A stretch of DNA of 64,000 nt from Tabrizicola oligotrophica (GCF_011008935.1 NZ_JAAIVJ010000006.1:168627-232626); one strand, 5' to 3'; shown: positions 1 to 8,976, counted from the first letter of the stretch. Notes: a model not told the origin generated them from the sequence alone. Program-made: numbers and translations.

Positions 1-90
1 GATATCCGCCAGCAACCGGTCGTCCGAGCGATCAAGCAGGAACTTGGTCGAGCGGCGGGTTTGGATCTGGGTGAGGATATTGGTGAACAT
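1..90 (-). CDS. DUF1127 (YjiS-like) small protein, N-terminal part
   Basis: Partial gene running off the left edge. The 30 visible codons read MFTNILTQIQTRRSTKFLLD and continue with RSDDRLLADI, which fits the N-terminus of DUF1127 proteins: short basic Arg-rich proteins with an 'L-D-R-x-L-x-D-I-G' core. A GGAG ribosome site lies 5' of the ATG at 90. Such proteins are about 45-70 residues and their molecular role is poorly known; some bind RNA or affect phosphate and C/N metabolism. It is transcribed divergently from the LysR gene, so that regulator may control it. The family call rests on 30 residues only. Confidence 0.6.
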   Translation of the reverse strand, partial: MFTNILTQIQTRRSTKFLLDRSDDRLLADI

Positions 91-130
91 GGCGGACTCC
101 TTTGCTTGTCCCATTCATATGCGCCGTTCA

Positions 131-174
131 TTGACATTTCACAAACGAATAGGTTTCATCCCTGACATATGAAA
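131..174 (+). promoter_or_regulatory. LysR-gene promoter with overlapping dyad (candidate autoregulatory operator)
   Basis: TTGACA (131-136) is followed after 17 bp by TTTCAT (154-159), a plausible -35/-10 pair that would start transcription about 25 nt before the LysR ATG at 191. The -10 hexamer is also the left arm of the dyad TTTCAT-N9-ATGAAA (154-174). A dyad over the -10 element between a LysR gene and a divergent gene is the usual place for an autoregulatory LysR operator. The match to sigma-70 consensus is seen; the regulatory role is inferred. Confidence 0.45.
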
Positions 175-190
175 TCCTCATGGGTGCGAT

Positions 191-1093
191 ATGTCGATCC
201 CGCTCGACAGCGATCTGATGCGCAGCTTTCTGGCCGTGGCGGATGCCGGCTCGGTCACGGTCGCGGCAGCGCGGCTTTATCGCACGCAATCGGCGGTTTC
301 GCTGCAGATCAAGCGGCTGGAGGAAAGCCTTGGCCAGCCGCTGTTCACCCGGCAGGCGCGCGGGGTGGAACTGACGCCGCGCGGAGAGCAGCTTTTGCCC
401 TATGCCCGCAAGGTGGTGGCGCTGCTGGATCAGGCGGCGATTGCGCTGCGGGAAAAGCCGCTGGTCGGACCGGTGCGGGTTGGCATCCCGGATGAATACT
501 CCGGCACAGTTTTGCCGCGCGCGCTGGCGGCCTTTGACGAGCGTCACGAAGGGGTGCAGGTTTCGGTGCGGGTCGACCATTCCAGCGCCCAGATCCGGGC
601 GCTGGAGGCCGACGAGATCGACCTCGCGGTGATCTACGACTGGGACTATGTGCAGGAAGGCGAGGTTCTGTGCATTGACCCGACGGTCTGGGTGACGTCG
701 GTGGCGCATCAGCAGCACCTGCGCCATCCGGTGCCGGTGGCGGTCTATTTCAAATCCGCCTGGAGCCGGGAATTCGCAGAGGCCGGCCTGACGCGCCAGC
801 GCATCGATTGGCGTCCGGCCTGGTCGTGCGACATGGCGGGGGGGTTCCGGGTGGCGGTGCAGAACGGCATGGCGGTGGCGCCGCTGTCACGCTCCACCAT
901 CCCGACGGGCTGCCGGGAGTTGACGGCCGAGGATGGCTTCCCCATCGTCGATTATGCCCGCGTGATCCTGCGGCGCAACCCGCGCGGCACCTCGTCTGCG
1001 ATCGAGGGCATGGCAGCGATGTTGCGCGAGGCCTTTGCGCCCTTGGGCGTGCAATCGACGAAACTGCCAAACATCCGCGGGGCGGGAGCATGA
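191..1093 (+). CDS. LysR-family transcriptional regulator
   Basis: A 300-residue protein, the usual LysR length. Residues 1-65 form the winged helix-turn-helix: LMRSFLAVADAGSVTVAAAR, then 'TQSAVSLQIKRLEESLGQPLFTR', the classic LysR recognition-helix signature. The rest is a periplasmic-binding-protein-like effector domain (about 90-295). It is divergent from a DUF1127 gene and overlaps the start of the next gene, an O6-alkylguanine-DNA methyltransferase, by 4 nt (ATGA), so the two are translationally coupled. The effector is unknown; nothing in the neighbourhood points to a metabolic substrate. It should bind the dyad at 154-174. Family call is certain, targets are inference. Confidence 0.93.
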   Translation: MSIPLDSDLMRSFLAVADAGSVTVAAARLYRTQSAVSLQIKRLEESLGQPLFTRQARGVELTPRGEQLLPYARKVVALLDQAAIALREKPLVGPVRVGIPDEYSGTVLPRALAAFDERHEGVQVSVRVDHSSAQIRALEADEIDLAVIYDWDYVQEGEVLCIDPTVWVTSVAHQQHLRHPVPVAVYFKSAWSREFAEAGLTRQRIDWRPAWSCDMAGGFRVAVQNGMAVAPLSRSTIPTGCRELTAEDGFPIVDYARVILRRNPRGTSSAIEGMAAMLREAFAPLGVQSTKLPNIRGAGA

Positions 1094-1569
1094 TTGAGAG
1101 GAGCAGGATCGAGGCAAGCCTTGGCATTGACACCGCGCTGGGACGTCTCACGCTTTGGCAGTCCGGGGACAGGCTGACCGGGCTTTCCTGGGCAGAGTTG
1201 CCGCCTTCCGGGGCGGCGCCGACTCCGCTTCTGGCCGAGGCCTCCGCCCAGCTTGCAGCCTATTTCGCGGGCCGCCTGCAGCAGTTCGATCTGCCGCTTG
1301 ACTGGGGCACGGGCCTGCACGAACAGGTGCGCCGCGCCATGGCCGCGATCCCCTTTGGCGAGACCCTGACCTATGGCGAGATCGCCGCCAGGGTCGGCGC
1401 CCCGGCGCAGTCGGTGGGCCAGGCCTGTGGTGCGAACCCCTTGCCGATCATCATCCCCTGCCACAGGGTGCTTGGCGCCAAAGGGCTTGGCGGGTTTTCC
1501 GCACGGGGAGGGGTGGAAACCAAGGTCTGGCTGCTGCGCCACGAGGGCGCGGCCGGGCTGTTGATCTGA
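1090..1569 (+). CDS. ogt: Methylated-DNA--[protein]-cysteine S-methyltransferase (Ogt type)
   Basis: Suicide repair enzyme that moves alkyl groups from O6-alkylguanine (and O4-alkylthymine) in DNA to its own cysteine. The 159-residue protein has the catalytic PCHRV motif, preceded by 'GANPLPIIIPCHRV' and followed by 'GGFSARGG', all hallmarks of the family; the helix-turn-helix segment 'PFGETLTYGEIAARVG' sits before it. The open frame extends upstream, but ATG 1090 is chosen because it overlaps the LysR stop (ATGA) and gives family length. There is no Ada-type N-terminal domain, so this is the constitutive Ogt form. Co-translation with a LysR regulator is a common but unexplained arrangement. 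Confidence 0.93.
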   Translation: MIERSRIEASLGIDTALGRLTLWQSGDRLTGLSWAELPPSGAAPTPLLAEASAQLAAYFAGRLQQFDLPLDWGTGLHEQVRRAMAAIPFGETLTYGEIAARVGAPAQSVGQACGANPLPIIIPCHRVLGAKGLGGFSARGGVETKVWLLRHEGAAGLLI

Positions 1570-1747
1570 TCCGCCGCGCCGCCGCCTTGACCGCATTGCC
1601 AGCACGGGAAAGGCCATGCGACACCGGCGGGCACCCCCGGCGGAGGGTTTTCGCCACGGAGAAACGCGATCCGCCCGGGGGAAGGTTCTTGCGAGGGACG
1701 GTCGCTGTTTGTAACGGTTTGACGACAGCAGCGCACAGGGGCGGGAA

Positions 1748-2584
1748 TTGAGCATTTGGGTCATGATGGCCGTCCTTGGCGCGGCTTTTCTGCATGCCTT
1801 GTGGAATTCTCTGCTGAAGGTCGGCGCCTCGCGCATGGGGGCGATGGTGATCCTGTCGATTGGCGAGGTTCCCATCGGGCTGGCGGTGGCGCTGGCCATG
1901 CCGCCTCTCGACTGGCAGGTCGCCCCCTGGGTCCTGGGGGCGGGGTGTGCGCATTTCTTCTACAAGCTCTTCCTGACCTATGCCTATGAGCGCGGCGATC
2001 TGAGCCGTGTCTATCCCATCGCCCGCGGCTCGGCGCCGTTGGTGGTCGGCCTGGCGTCGCCCTTTTTCCTGCCCGATGTCATCTCGCCCATGGAATTCGC
2101 CGGGATTGCGGTGCTGGGGGCGGGGATTCTCCTGATGGCGCAGGGGGTCTTTGCCAGCGGCGAGAACCGCCGGCTGATCCCCTATGCCCTGGGCTCCGCC
2201 TGTGCGACGGCGTGCTATACGCTGATCGACGGGCAGGGCGCGCGGGTGGCGGGCGATGCGGTGGCCTATATCGCCTGGGTCTTTGTGGTGGACGGGGTGT
2301 TCTTTGCCGTCGGCATGCTGGCCTGGAAGGGGTTCGATGTGCTGCCGCGGCAGGGGCGGGCCTGGGGCATCGGGATGATCGCCGCCGCGGCGTCCTACGG
2401 CGCTTATGCGGTCAGCGTCTGGGCCATGACCATCGCGCCGATCGCAGTGGTGGCGGCCTTGCGGGAAACTTCGATCCTCTTTGCCGTGCTGATCGGCTGG
2501 CTGGCCTTTGGCGAGCGGATGACAAGGGGCAAGGCGCTGGCCGCGCTGGTCATTGTCGGGGGCGTGATGCTGACGCGGCTTTAA
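1748..2584 (+). CDS. EamA/DMT-family transporter
   Basis: A 278-residue inner-membrane protein with about ten hydrophobic segments in two EamA repeats, the drug/metabolite transporter fold. The N-terminus 'AAFLHALWNSLLKVG' and the second-half 'AAASYGAYAVSVWAMTIAPI' and 'ALRETSILFAVLIGWLAFGE' are typical. Substrate cannot be told; relatives export amino acids, nucleosides or metabolites. The start drawn is TTG 1748 behind AGGGGCGGGA; the ATG pair at 1763/1766 is a real alternative. It lies 178 nt behind ogt with no visible promoter of strength, so co-transcription is uncertain. Convergent with the phosphatidylcholine synthase gene, 40 nt apart. Confidence 0.85.
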   Translation: MSIWVMMAVLGAAFLHALWNSLLKVGASRMGAMVILSIGEVPIGLAVALAMPPLDWQVAPWVLGAGCAHFFYKLFLTYAYERGDLSRVYPIARGSAPLVVGLASPFFLPDVISPMEFAGIAVLGAGILLMAQGVFASGENRRLIPYALGSACATACYTLIDGQGARVAGDAVAYIAWVFVVDGVFFAVGMLAWKGFDVLPRQGRAWGIGMIAAAASYGAYAVSVWAMTIAPIAVVAALRETSILFAVLIGWLAFGERMTRGKALAALVIVGGVMLTRL

Positions 2585-2624
2585 GGCGCCGATGAGACGC
2601 CGCAGGCGACCGAGCGGGACGGCG

Positions 2625-3329
2625 TCAGGAAATCCGGCGCGGGCGTTCGGGAACGATCTGTTGCGCCATGCCCGCGACCACCAGATAAAGCGAAGTCGCC
2701 ACAAGGCCCCAATGCGCCCAGGTGCCCTCGGCAAAATTCACCCAGGCGGCCCAGCCCGCGAACAGCACCCAGGCGATCGACACCGGCAAGGTCACATCGC
2801 GCCAGCGCATGGTCCGGGTGGGGTGGACGAATTTCAGCGGCAGGAACATGCCGACCGTCAGCAGCACCACGACCGCCAGAATGACGTTCTGCGAGGGTGC
2901 GATGGCGAACAGCACCAGCACCACCATGTTCCAGCAGGCCGGAAAGCCGGAAAAGCTCTTGTCCTTGGTCTTCATCCGGGTGTCGGCGAAGTAGATGACC
3001 GAGCCATAGCAGATTGCGATGATCGCCAGCCAGCCGGTCCAGCCGGTCAGCATGCCCGACTTGAACAGCGCATAGGCCGGGATGAAGACATAGGTCAGAT
3101 AGTCCACGATCAGGTCCATCAGCACCCCGTCATAGATCGGGAAGTTCTTGGGCGTGTCGTAGCGCCGCGCCAGCGGGCCGTCGATGCCGTCGACAAAAAG
3201 CGCCAGCACCAGCCACAGGAACATGGTCTGCCAGTTGCCCTCCACCGCGGCGAGCATCGCAAACATCGACAGCACCGCCCCGGTGGCAGTCAGGAGATGG
3301 ACGGAGAGGGCTTTGATCTTGATGTGCAT
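2625..3329 (-). CDS. pcs: Phosphatidylcholine synthase
   Basis: Makes phosphatidylcholine directly from CDP-diacylglycerol and choline in the inner membrane, the bacterial one-step route found in alphaproteobacteria. The 234-residue protein carries the CDP-alcohol phosphatidyltransferase motif in its Pcs form, 'DGIDGPLARR' followed by 'IYDGVLMDLIVDYLTY', whose Asp residues bind Mg2+ and CDP. About seven to eight membrane segments follow, with 'GFPACWNM' typical of Pcs. It depends on external choline. It is the last gene of a minus-strand run behind DUF484 and xerC, 50 nt from xerC. High confidence because motif order and length match Pcs rather than phosphatidylglycerophosphate synthase. Confidence 0.93.
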   Translation of the reverse strand: MHIKIKALSVHLLTATGAVLSMFAMLAAVEGNWQTMFLWLVLALFVDGIDGPLARRYDTPKNFPIYDGVLMDLIVDYLTYVFIPAYALFKSGMLTGWTGWLAIIAICYGSVIYFADTRMKTKDKSFSGFPACWNMVVLVLFAIAPSQNVILAVVVLLTVGMFLPLKFVHPTRTMRWRDVTLPVSIAWVLFAGWAAWVNFAEGTWAHWGLVATSLYLVVAGMAQQIVPERPRRIS

Positions 3330-3379
3330 AGGGTCTTTTTGGCGGATATCGGTCTCAAGTCAACCGCCACGGGTTCCGA

Positions 3380-4312
3380 TCAGGCCCTTGGATGGGCCTT
3401 TTCGTAGACTTCCATCAGCCGGGCAGCATCGACAGCGGTATAGGCCTGCGTCGTCGACAGCGAGGCATGACCCAGAAGTTCCTGAATGGCGCGCAGATCG
3501 CCGCCGGCCGCCAGCAGATGCGTGGCAAAGCTGTGGCGCAGGGCGTGCGGCGTTGCCGTGGCGGGCAGGCCCATCTGCAGGCGGGCTTGCTCCATGACCT
3601 TCTGCACAAGGCGCGGGTTCAAGGGGCCGCCGCGGGCGCCGCGAAACAGCGGGGCGTCCTTGTGCAGGTCCATCGGGCAGAGCGTAGCATAGCGGGCCAC
3701 CGCGTGCTGCGCGGCCGGCAGCGTCGGCACCAGCCGCTCCTTGCCGCCCTTGCCGGTGATGCGCAGCATCTCGGGCAGGGGGTGGGCCGCGCCCGTCAGA
3801 CCGAGGGCCTCGGAAATCCGCAGGCCCGAGCCGTACAGCAGCGTCACGATCGCCATGTCCCGCGCGGCAATCCAGTCCTCGCGCGCCTGATCGCCGACCA
3901 CCTGAATGATGTCGCGCGCCGCCTCCTCGGCCAGCGGGCGCGGCAGTTTGCGCTGGAATTTCGGGCCACGGGCCGACAGGGCGGCGGTGGCGTCGGTGCC
4001 CTCCTGATCGGCGACGAAGGCGAGGAAGTTCTTCACCGCCGACAGCTTGCGTGCCATGGACCGGGGCGAGATCTCCCGGTCGCGCATCGCGGCCATGAAG
4101 GCGCGCAGGTCGGGCTGACCCAGTGCTGTCAGGGCTGCCAGCCCCTCTTGCCCGCCGTGATGCTGGCTCAGGAAATCAAGGAACTGGCCGACGTCACGGC
4201 CATAGGCGGCAAGCGTGTTCTCGGCCGCGCCTTTCAGGGCGCGCAGGTGGTCCAGCCAGCGGGAAAGCGCGGCGCGCTGGGCGGCAGAGATTGCCAGCCC
4301 GCCCGAGCTCAT
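3380..4312 (-). CDS. xerC: Site-specific tyrosine recombinase XerC
   Basis: Resolves chromosome dimers at dif together with XerD and FtsK. The 310-residue protein has the SAM-like core-binding domain (residues about 15-105) and a catalytic domain with the expected residues in order: Arg in 'YGSGLRISEALGL', Lys in 'GKGGKERLVP', His-x-x-Arg in 'PHALRHSFATHLL', His in 'LLGHASLSTTQAYT', and the nucleophilic Tyr in the last motif. The start overlaps the stop of the DUF484 gene by 4 nt, an arrangement also known in Pseudomonas and E. coli (yigA-xerC), which favours XerC over XerD. Confidence 0.92.
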   Translation of the reverse strand: MSSGGLAISAAQRAALSRWLDHLRALKGAAENTLAAYGRDVGQFLDFLSQHHGGQEGLAALTALGQPDLRAFMAAMRDREISPRSMARKLSAVKNFLAFVADQEGTDATAALSARGPKFQRKLPRPLAEEAARDIIQVVGDQAREDWIAARDMAIVTLLYGSGLRISEALGLTGAAHPLPEMLRITGKGGKERLVPTLPAAQHAVARYATLCPMDLHKDAPLFRGARGGPLNPRLVQKVMEQARLQMGLPATATPHALRHSFATHLLAAGGDLRAIQELLGHASLSTTQAYTAVDAARLMEVYEKAHPRA

Positions 4313-5001
4313 GACAGCCAGCGCCGCATGGTGCGTTCGAAGATGCCGGCGAAGAAGGCCAGCAGGTCGGTGCCATGGGTCGGCTTGAACTGGTGCGGGT
4401 CTTCGGCGCCAAGGACCAGCATGCCGGGCAGCCGGCCCTTGCCGAAATCAAGCTTCATCAACGCCTCGGAGCGGATCCAGCCCGCGCGTTCGCCATAGAT
4501 CGCGTCCGATTGCGGCTGCACCTGCCGCAGCACCACCGGGCGCTGGGGCACATTGCGCCCGCCGGTCAGGTAATCGCTGACAAAGCCGGGGGCGGCGACA
4601 TACAGCACGTCGCCCAGCTTGCGGATCGTCGGATCTTCGGCCTCCTGCACCGATTCCAGCACCAGCCGCACGCAATCGACCCGCAGGGTCTGCGCCACGT
4701 CATGGGCCATGGTCTTCAGGAAGTCCTCGAAGCTGAGCGGGTCGAGCATCTGCAGGATCGCGCGATGCACCTGATTGGTGCCGGCGAGGTTCTCATAGGC
4801 GGCGGCAATCACGGTGCGGTGGGTGTCTTCCAGCCGGTCCAGCCGGTTCTCCAGCCGCTCCATCGCAATGCCGCGCAGATCGACGATGTTTGAGCCCATC
4901 AGCCGCTCGTTCGCGCCGATGAGCGCGTTCATCACGTCGCGGTCTTCCAGAAGCGTTTCGGGTTCCGCAAGAATGCGGTCCCGCATGTCCTGATCCATCA
5001 T
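4309..5001 (-). CDS. DUF484 family protein (GAF-like)
   Basis: A 230-residue cytosolic protein of the DUF484 family: an N-terminal helical part ('RDRILAEPETLLEDRDVMNALI', coiled 'MERLENRLDRLEDTHRTVIAAAYENL') followed by a GAF-like domain ending in 'FFAGIFERTMRRWL'. Function is unknown; the only robust fact is its conserved place directly upstream of xerC, here overlapping it by 4 nt, which suggests a link to chromosome dimer resolution or cell-division timing. ATG 5001 is chosen (ATG 4998 adjoining) because GGGACGG sits just upstream; a GTG 18 nt further up is possible. Confidence 0.85.
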   Translation of the reverse strand: MMDQDMRDRILAEPETLLEDRDVMNALIGANERLMGSNIVDLRGIAMERLENRLDRLEDTHRTVIAAAYENLAGTNQVHRAILQMLDPLSFEDFLKTMAHDVAQTLRVDCVRLVLESVQEAEDPTIRKLGDVLYVAAPGFVSDYLTGGRNVPQRPVVLRQVQPQSDAIYGERAGWIRSEALMKLDFGKGRLPGMLVLGAEDPHQFKPTHGTDLLAFFAGIFERTMRRWLS

Positions 5002-5141
5002 CCGTCCCGGCCCCAACACCCGCCGCTCGACAAGCGGGCTTTACATTTTTCAACCTTCTAGCATGGAACAGGCTGAAGGCTCCAGCATTTTGACAGCGTG
5101 CGCCGCGCGCCTGCGGTCTTGCCGTTCAGAGTGGCGCAAAT

Positions 5142-5172
5142 GGCCGGGCGGACTGCGCGCGTCCGCCCGGCC
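5142..5172 (-). terminator. Strong stem-loop behind the transaldolase gene
   Basis: A perfect 12-bp GC stem (5142-5153 with 5161-5172, GGCCGGGCGGAC arm) and a 7-nt loop lie 30 nt beyond the stop of the minus-strand gene ending at 5203. There is only a short T run on the minus strand, so it may act as a terminator or an mRNA 3'-end stabiliser. Confidence 0.5.
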
Positions 5173-5202
5173 GAAGGTTGCACCGGCGGCTGCCGGACCG
5201 TC

Positions 5203-5856
5203 TTACAGGATCTTCTGGCCGGTCTTGGCCCAGTCCTTCATGAACTGCTCCAACCCCTTGTCGGTCAGCACATGATTGGCCAGCCCCTTGATGACGGCGG
5301 GCGGCGCGGTCATCACGTCGGCGCCGATCAGCGCGCATTGGGTGACATGGTTGGCGGTGCGGATCGAGGCGGCAAGGATCTGAGTGTCGAAGCCGTAGTT
5401 GTCATAAACCTGCCGGATGTCGGAAATCAGCTCCAGCCCGTCAAGGTTGATGTCATCGAGACGCCCGATGAAGGGCGAGATGAAGGTGGCGCCGGCCTTG
5501 GCGGCCAGCAGCGCCTGATTGGCGCTGAAACACAGGGTGACGTTCACCATCTTGCCCTCGTCCGACAGCACCTTGCAGGTTTTCAGCCCGTCCCAGGTCA
5601 GCGGCACCTTGACGGCGATGTTCGGGGCGATCTCGGCCAGCTTGCGGCCTTCGGCGATCATCTCGTCGGCCTTCAGCGCCACGACTTCGGCCGAGACCGG
5701 ACCTTCGACGAAGGAGCAGATTTCCTTGGTGACTTCCAGAATGTCGCGGCCCGATTTCAGGATCAGCGAGGGGTTGGTGGTGACCCCGTCCACCATGCCA
5801 AGGTCATGGAGTTCGCGGATGGCATCGACATCGGCGGTATCGACAAAGAATTTCAT
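5203..5856 (-). CDS. fsa: Fructose-6-phosphate aldolase / transaldolase (type 3B)
   Basis: A 217-residue single-domain TIM-barrel of the small transaldolase (TalC/MipB) family. '[20 protein letters not shown]', '[11 protein letters not shown]', '[17 protein letters not shown]' (Schiff-base Lys in VKVP), '[20 protein letters not shown]' and 'YISPF'-like '[12 protein letters not shown]' are all present. Members split between transaldolase (sedoheptulose-7-P + glyceraldehyde-3-P) and fructose-6-P aldolase; sequence alone does not decide safely, though in Rhodobacterales it is likely the pentose-phosphate transaldolase. The upstream in-frame extension is discarded because the family always begins MKFF. 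It is divergent from priA with only 76 nt between them, which include a GGGGTTTACCCC stem and a CCCCATATGGGG palindrome. Confidence 0.9.
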   Translation of the reverse strand: MKFFVDTADVDAIRELHDLGMVDGVTTNPSLILKSGRDILEVTKEICSFVEGPVSAEVVALKADEMIAEGRKLAEIAPNIAVKVPLTWDGLKTCKVLSDEGKMVNVTLCFSANQALLAAKAGATFISPFIGRLDDINLDGLELISDIRQVYDNYGFDTQILAASIRTANHVTQCALIGADVMTAPPAVIKGLANHVLTDKGLEQFMKDWAKTGQKIL

Positions 5857-5932
5857 GGCACGGTCCTTCCGGTATGGGTTGCGGGGGCTTGGGGCGGGGT
5901 TTACCCCATATGGGGGGCAAGGCAAAGAGCAG

Positions 5933-8134
5933 ATGACAGCAGCGGTTTCGGGCGAACGGGTTTACGCGGCGGGTGAGCTGGTGGGGGTTCTGACCACCGA
6001 GCCTTTGGGCCGCGTTCTGGACTACAAGGCGCCCGAGGGCGGCTGCGGCGACGGCGATTTCGTCGAGGTGCCGCTGGGTTCGCGCCGGGTGCTGGGGGTG
6101 GTCTGGGGGCCGGGTGAGGGCAGGTTTGATCCCGCGCGCATCCGCCCGGTTGGTCGGGTGCTGGACGCTGCGCCGATGCGGGCCGAGTTGCGCGGTTTCC
6201 TCACCCGCGCCGCCGACTACACGCTGACGCCCCTTGCCGCCATGCTGCGCCTTGCCACCCGCGCGCCGGGTTTGGGCGACGCGGTGTCGATGCGCAAGGT
6301 CTACCGGCTGGCCGGGCCGGTGCCGAACCAGCTGACCGAAGCGCGGTTCCGGGTGGTCGAGGCGCTCAGACGCTTTGGGCAGGCGCCGGTGACGCTGGGC
6401 GAGCTGGCCGAGGAGGCGGCCTGCGGGGCATCGGTGGTGAAAGGTCTGGTCAAGCTCGGGGTGATTGCCGAGGAGGACACTCCGCGCGATCTGCCCTATC
6501 CGCCGATGCAGCCGAAGATTGCCAGTCATCTGATGGGCGATCAGGTGGCGGCAGCGGATGCCCTGGTGGCGCAGATCGGCGGCGGCTTTGCGGCGACGCT
6601 GCTCAAGGGCGTCACCGGCTCGGGCAAGACCGAGGTCTATCTTGAGGCGGTGGCCGAATGTCTGCGCGCCGGGCAACAGGCGCTGGTTCTGTTGCCGGAA
6701 ATCGCCTTGACGGCGGATTTCCTCTCGCGTGTCGAGGCCCGCTTCGGCACCCGTCCGGCCGAATGGCATTCCGGCGTGACGATGACCGAACGCCGCCGGC
6801 TGTGGAAGATGGTCGGCCAGGGCGGCGCGCAATTCGTGGTCGGCGCGCGCTCGGCGCTGTTCCTGCCGTTCCGCGATCTGGGGCTGATCGTGGTCGATGA
6901 GGAGCATGACACCTCCTACAAGCAGGAGGAGGGCGTAATCTACAACGCCCGCGACATGGCCGTGCTGCGGGCCAGCATCCTTGGATGTCCTGTCGTGCTC
7001 GCGTCGGCGACGCCCTGTCTTGAGACATGGGCCAATGTCGAGGCCGGGAAATATGGCCGGGTCGATCTGGGCGCGCGCTTTGGTGCGGCGGAATTGCCGC
7101 CGATGAAGGCCATCGACATGCGGGGCGAAACCCTGCCCTCTGACCGCTGGATTTCGGCCAAGCTGGCGGCCGAAGTGCAGGCGCGTGTGGCCAAGGGCGA
7201 GCAGAGCCTGCTGTTCCTGAACCGCCGGGGCTATGCGCCGATCACGCTCTGCCGGGCCTGCGGGCATCAGGTCGGCTGCGATGATTGCGACGCGCGGATG
7301 GTAGAACATCGGTTCCTCAAGCGCCTCGTCTGCCACCAATGCGGCGCGACAAAGCCCGTGCCGGTGGCCTGCCCCGCCTGCGGGGTGGAGGGGCGCATGG
7401 CCGCCGTCGGCCCGGGGGTAGAGCGGCTGGCCGAGGAGGTGACGGCGCGCTTCCCCGAAGCGCGGCTGGCGGTGCTGTCGTCGGACCTGTTCGGCTCGGC
7501 GCGGGCCTTGAAAGAGGCGGTGGTCAATATTGCCGAAGGCGGCGCCGACATCATCATCGGCACGCAGATCGTCGCCAAGGGGCACAATTTCCCGCTGCTG
7601 ACGCTGGTCGGCGTCATCGACGCCGATCTTGGCCTGCAGGGTTCGGACTTGCGGGCGGCGGAGCGGACGTTCCAACTGATGCGGCAGGTGGCGGGCCGGG
7701 CGGGGCGGGCGGACAAGCCGGGCGAGGCCTTTTTGCAGACCCACCAGCCGGAACACCCCGTCATTCGCGCGATTCTGGGCGGCGACGAGGAGGCGTTCTG
7801 GAAGGCCGAAGCCGCCGAACGCCGCGCGGCGGGGGTGCCGCCTTACGGGCGGATGGCGGGGATCATCCTGTCCTCGCCCGACGTGGGACAAGTCTTTGAC
7901 TTCGGGGCCGAACTGGCGCGGCGGGACGAGCCGTTGCGCCGCGTCGGTGCGCAGGTGTTCGGCCCGGCCCCGGCGCCGATTGCCCGCGTGCGCGGACGGC
8001 ACCGGGTGCGGCTCTTGGTCAGGGCCGACAAGACCGCGCCCTTGCAGGCGGCGCTGGCGGAGTGGGTGGGGCAGATGAAGCTGCCGGCCAACCTGCGGCT
8101 GGCCATCGACATCGACCCGCAGAGTTTCTACTAG
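5933..8134 (+). CDS. priA: Primosomal replication restart helicase PriA
   Basis: 3'-5' DNA helicase that rebuilds replication forks at D-loops and loads DnaB through PriB/DnaT-type partners. The 733-residue protein has an N-terminal DNA 3'-end-binding domain (about 1-105), helicase Walker A GVTGSGKT (226-233), DEEH box (322-325), and the cysteine-rich zinc module between helicase lobes ('[13 protein letters not shown]', '[18 protein letters not shown]'), followed by helicase motifs IV-VI ('[12 protein letters not shown]', 'QVAGRAGRA'). ATG 5933 is chosen from a longer open frame because it begins the conserved N-terminal domain; its ribosome site is weak. It is followed by an unusual five-hairpin intergenic element. 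Confidence 0.96.
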   Translation: MTAAVSGERVYAAGELVGVLTTEPLGRVLDYKAPEGGCGDGDFVEVPLGSRRVLGVVWGPGEGRFDPARIRPVGRVLDAAPMRAELRGFLTRAADYTLTPLAAMLRLATRAPGLGDAVSMRKVYRLAGPVPNQLTEARFRVVEALRRFGQAPVTLGELAEEAACGASVVKGLVKLGVIAEEDTPRDLPYPPMQPKIASHLMGDQVAAADALVAQIGGGFAATLLKGVTGSGKTEVYLEAVAECLRAGQQALVLLPEIALTADFLSRVEARFGTRPAEWHSGVTMTERRRLWKMVGQGGAQFVVGARSALFLPFRDLGLIVVDEEHDTSYKQEEGVIYNARDMAVLRASILGCPVVLASATPCLETWANVEAGKYGRVDLGARFGAAELPPMKAIDMRGETLPSDRWISAKLAAEVQARVAKGEQSLLFLNRRGYAPITLCRACGHQVGCDDCDARMVEHRFLKRLVCHQCGATKPVPVACPACGVEGRMAAVGPGVERLAEEVTARFPEARLAVLSSDLFGSARALKEAVVNIAEGGADIIIGTQIVAKGHNFPLLTLVGVIDADLGLQGSDLRAAERTFQLMRQVAGRAGRADKPGEAFLQTHQPEHPVIRAILGGDEEAFWKAEAAERRAAGVPPYGRMAGIILSSPDVGQVFDFGAELARRDEPLRRVGAQVFGPAPAPIARVRGRHRVRLLVRADKTAPLQAALAEWVGQMKLPANLRLAIDIDPQSFY

Positions 8135-8135
8135 T

Positions 8136-8243
8136 CGATTTCTGCCGCAGAAATCGCTCCGGAGCTTTGGCAAAACTCCGGGGCTGCCGGGGCAGCCCAA
8201 ATTTCTTGCGAAGAAATTTGCCAAAATCCTTCGAAGGATTTTG
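8136..8243. repeat. Chain of five abutting hairpins between priA and msrA
   Basis: Five palindromes follow one another almost without gaps: 8136-8156 (9-bp stem, loop CCG), 8159-8181 (CCGGAG/CTCCGG with a 3-bp inner stem), 8181-8198 (8-bp stem, loop GG), 8198-8220 (10-bp stem, loop GCG), and 8222-8243 (a perfect 22-bp palindrome with centre TTCGAA). It begins 1 nt after the priA stop. The two AT-richer palindromes end in short T runs, so the element could serve as a transcription terminator, but five stems are far more than needed. It looks like a composite repeat of the REP/palindrome class rather than a single regulatory site. Confidence 0.85.
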
Positions 8244-8282
8244 TTTTGCCCTATATCAGGCAACAGAAACAGGAGATGCCCG

Positions 8283-8933
8283 ATGTTCTTTATCGACCGC
8301 GCCAAGATGCAGATGGTCCGCCCCGAAGACGCCCTTCCCGGCCGCCCCGAGCCGATGCCCGTGACCGAGCCGCATTTTCTGTCGGGGATCGACCTGAAAT
8401 CCGCGGTGCCGGCGGGCATGGCCGAGGCGATGTTCGGCATGGGCTGCTTCTGGGGTGTCGAGCGCAAGTTCTGGCAGGCTCCTGGCGTCTGGCTGACCAT
8501 GGTCGGCTATGCCGGCGGCATCACGCCGAACCCGACCTACAAAGAAACCTGCACCCAGCTGACGGGCCATAACGAGGTGGTGCGGGTGATCTATGACCCG
8601 GCTGTCACCTCTTATGAGGCGTTGTTGCAGCTGTTCTGGGAAAACCATGACCCGACGCAAGGCATGCGGCAGGGCAATGATACGGGCTCGACCTATCGCT
8701 CGGGGATCTACACCTATACGCCCGAACAGGCCGCCGCGGCCGAGGCGTCGAAGGCAATCTATGCCGGGCGTTTGCGGGCCGCTGGTCACGGGGCGATCAC
8801 CACCGAAATCCTGCCGGCACCGGTGTTCTACTATGCCGAGGATTATCACCAGCAATATCTGGCCAAGAACCCGCAGGGCTATTGCGGCTTGGGCGGCACC
8901 GGCGTCACTTGCCCGATCGGGCTGACTGCTTGA
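8283..8933 (+). CDS. msrA: Peptide-methionine (S)-S-oxide reductase MsrA
   Basis: Repairs oxidised methionine by reducing the S-epimer of methionine sulfoxide, using thioredoxin. The 216-residue protein has the catalytic GCFWG motif ('[15 protein letters not shown]'), 'YAGG' and 'GHNEVV' motifs, '[12 protein letters not shown]' and '[15 protein letters not shown]', and C-terminal cysteines in '[13 protein letters not shown]' that would act as resolving residues. An N-terminal stretch of about 45 residues precedes the fold, as in E. coli-type MsrA. ATG 8283 (MFFIDRAKM) is preferred to an upstream in-frame start inside the hairpin element, with AGGAG nearby. It is a stand-alone MsrA without an MsrB domain. 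Confidence 0.95.
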   Translation: MFFIDRAKMQMVRPEDALPGRPEPMPVTEPHFLSGIDLKSAVPAGMAEAMFGMGCFWGVERKFWQAPGVWLTMVGYAGGITPNPTYKETCTQLTGHNEVVRVIYDPAVTSYEALLQLFWENHDPTQGMRQGNDTGSTYRSGIYTYTPEQAAAAEASKAIYAGRLRAAGHGAITTEILPAPVFYYAEDYHQQYLAKNPQGYCGLGGTGVTCPIGLTA

Positions 8934-8960
8934 CCGGGCTGGGCCGAGGGCCTAAGCCCG

Positions 8961-8976
8961 CCGGAGACAACTCCGG
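8961..8976 (+). promoter_or_regulatory. Small stem-loop that partly covers the prmA ribosome site
   Basis: CCGGAG-ACAA-CTCCGG forms a 6-bp stem directly before the prmA start; the GGAGG Shine-Dalgarno (8974-8978) overlaps its 3' arm. It could limit translation initiation. The same CCGGAG/CTCCGG arms occur in the second hairpin behind priA, so it may be a remnant of the same repeat family instead. Confidence 0.35.

Noticed and set aside
5804..8500. An 898-codon minus-strand open frame
   Set aside because: It lies opposite priA and has shadow-frame composition; priA is certain.
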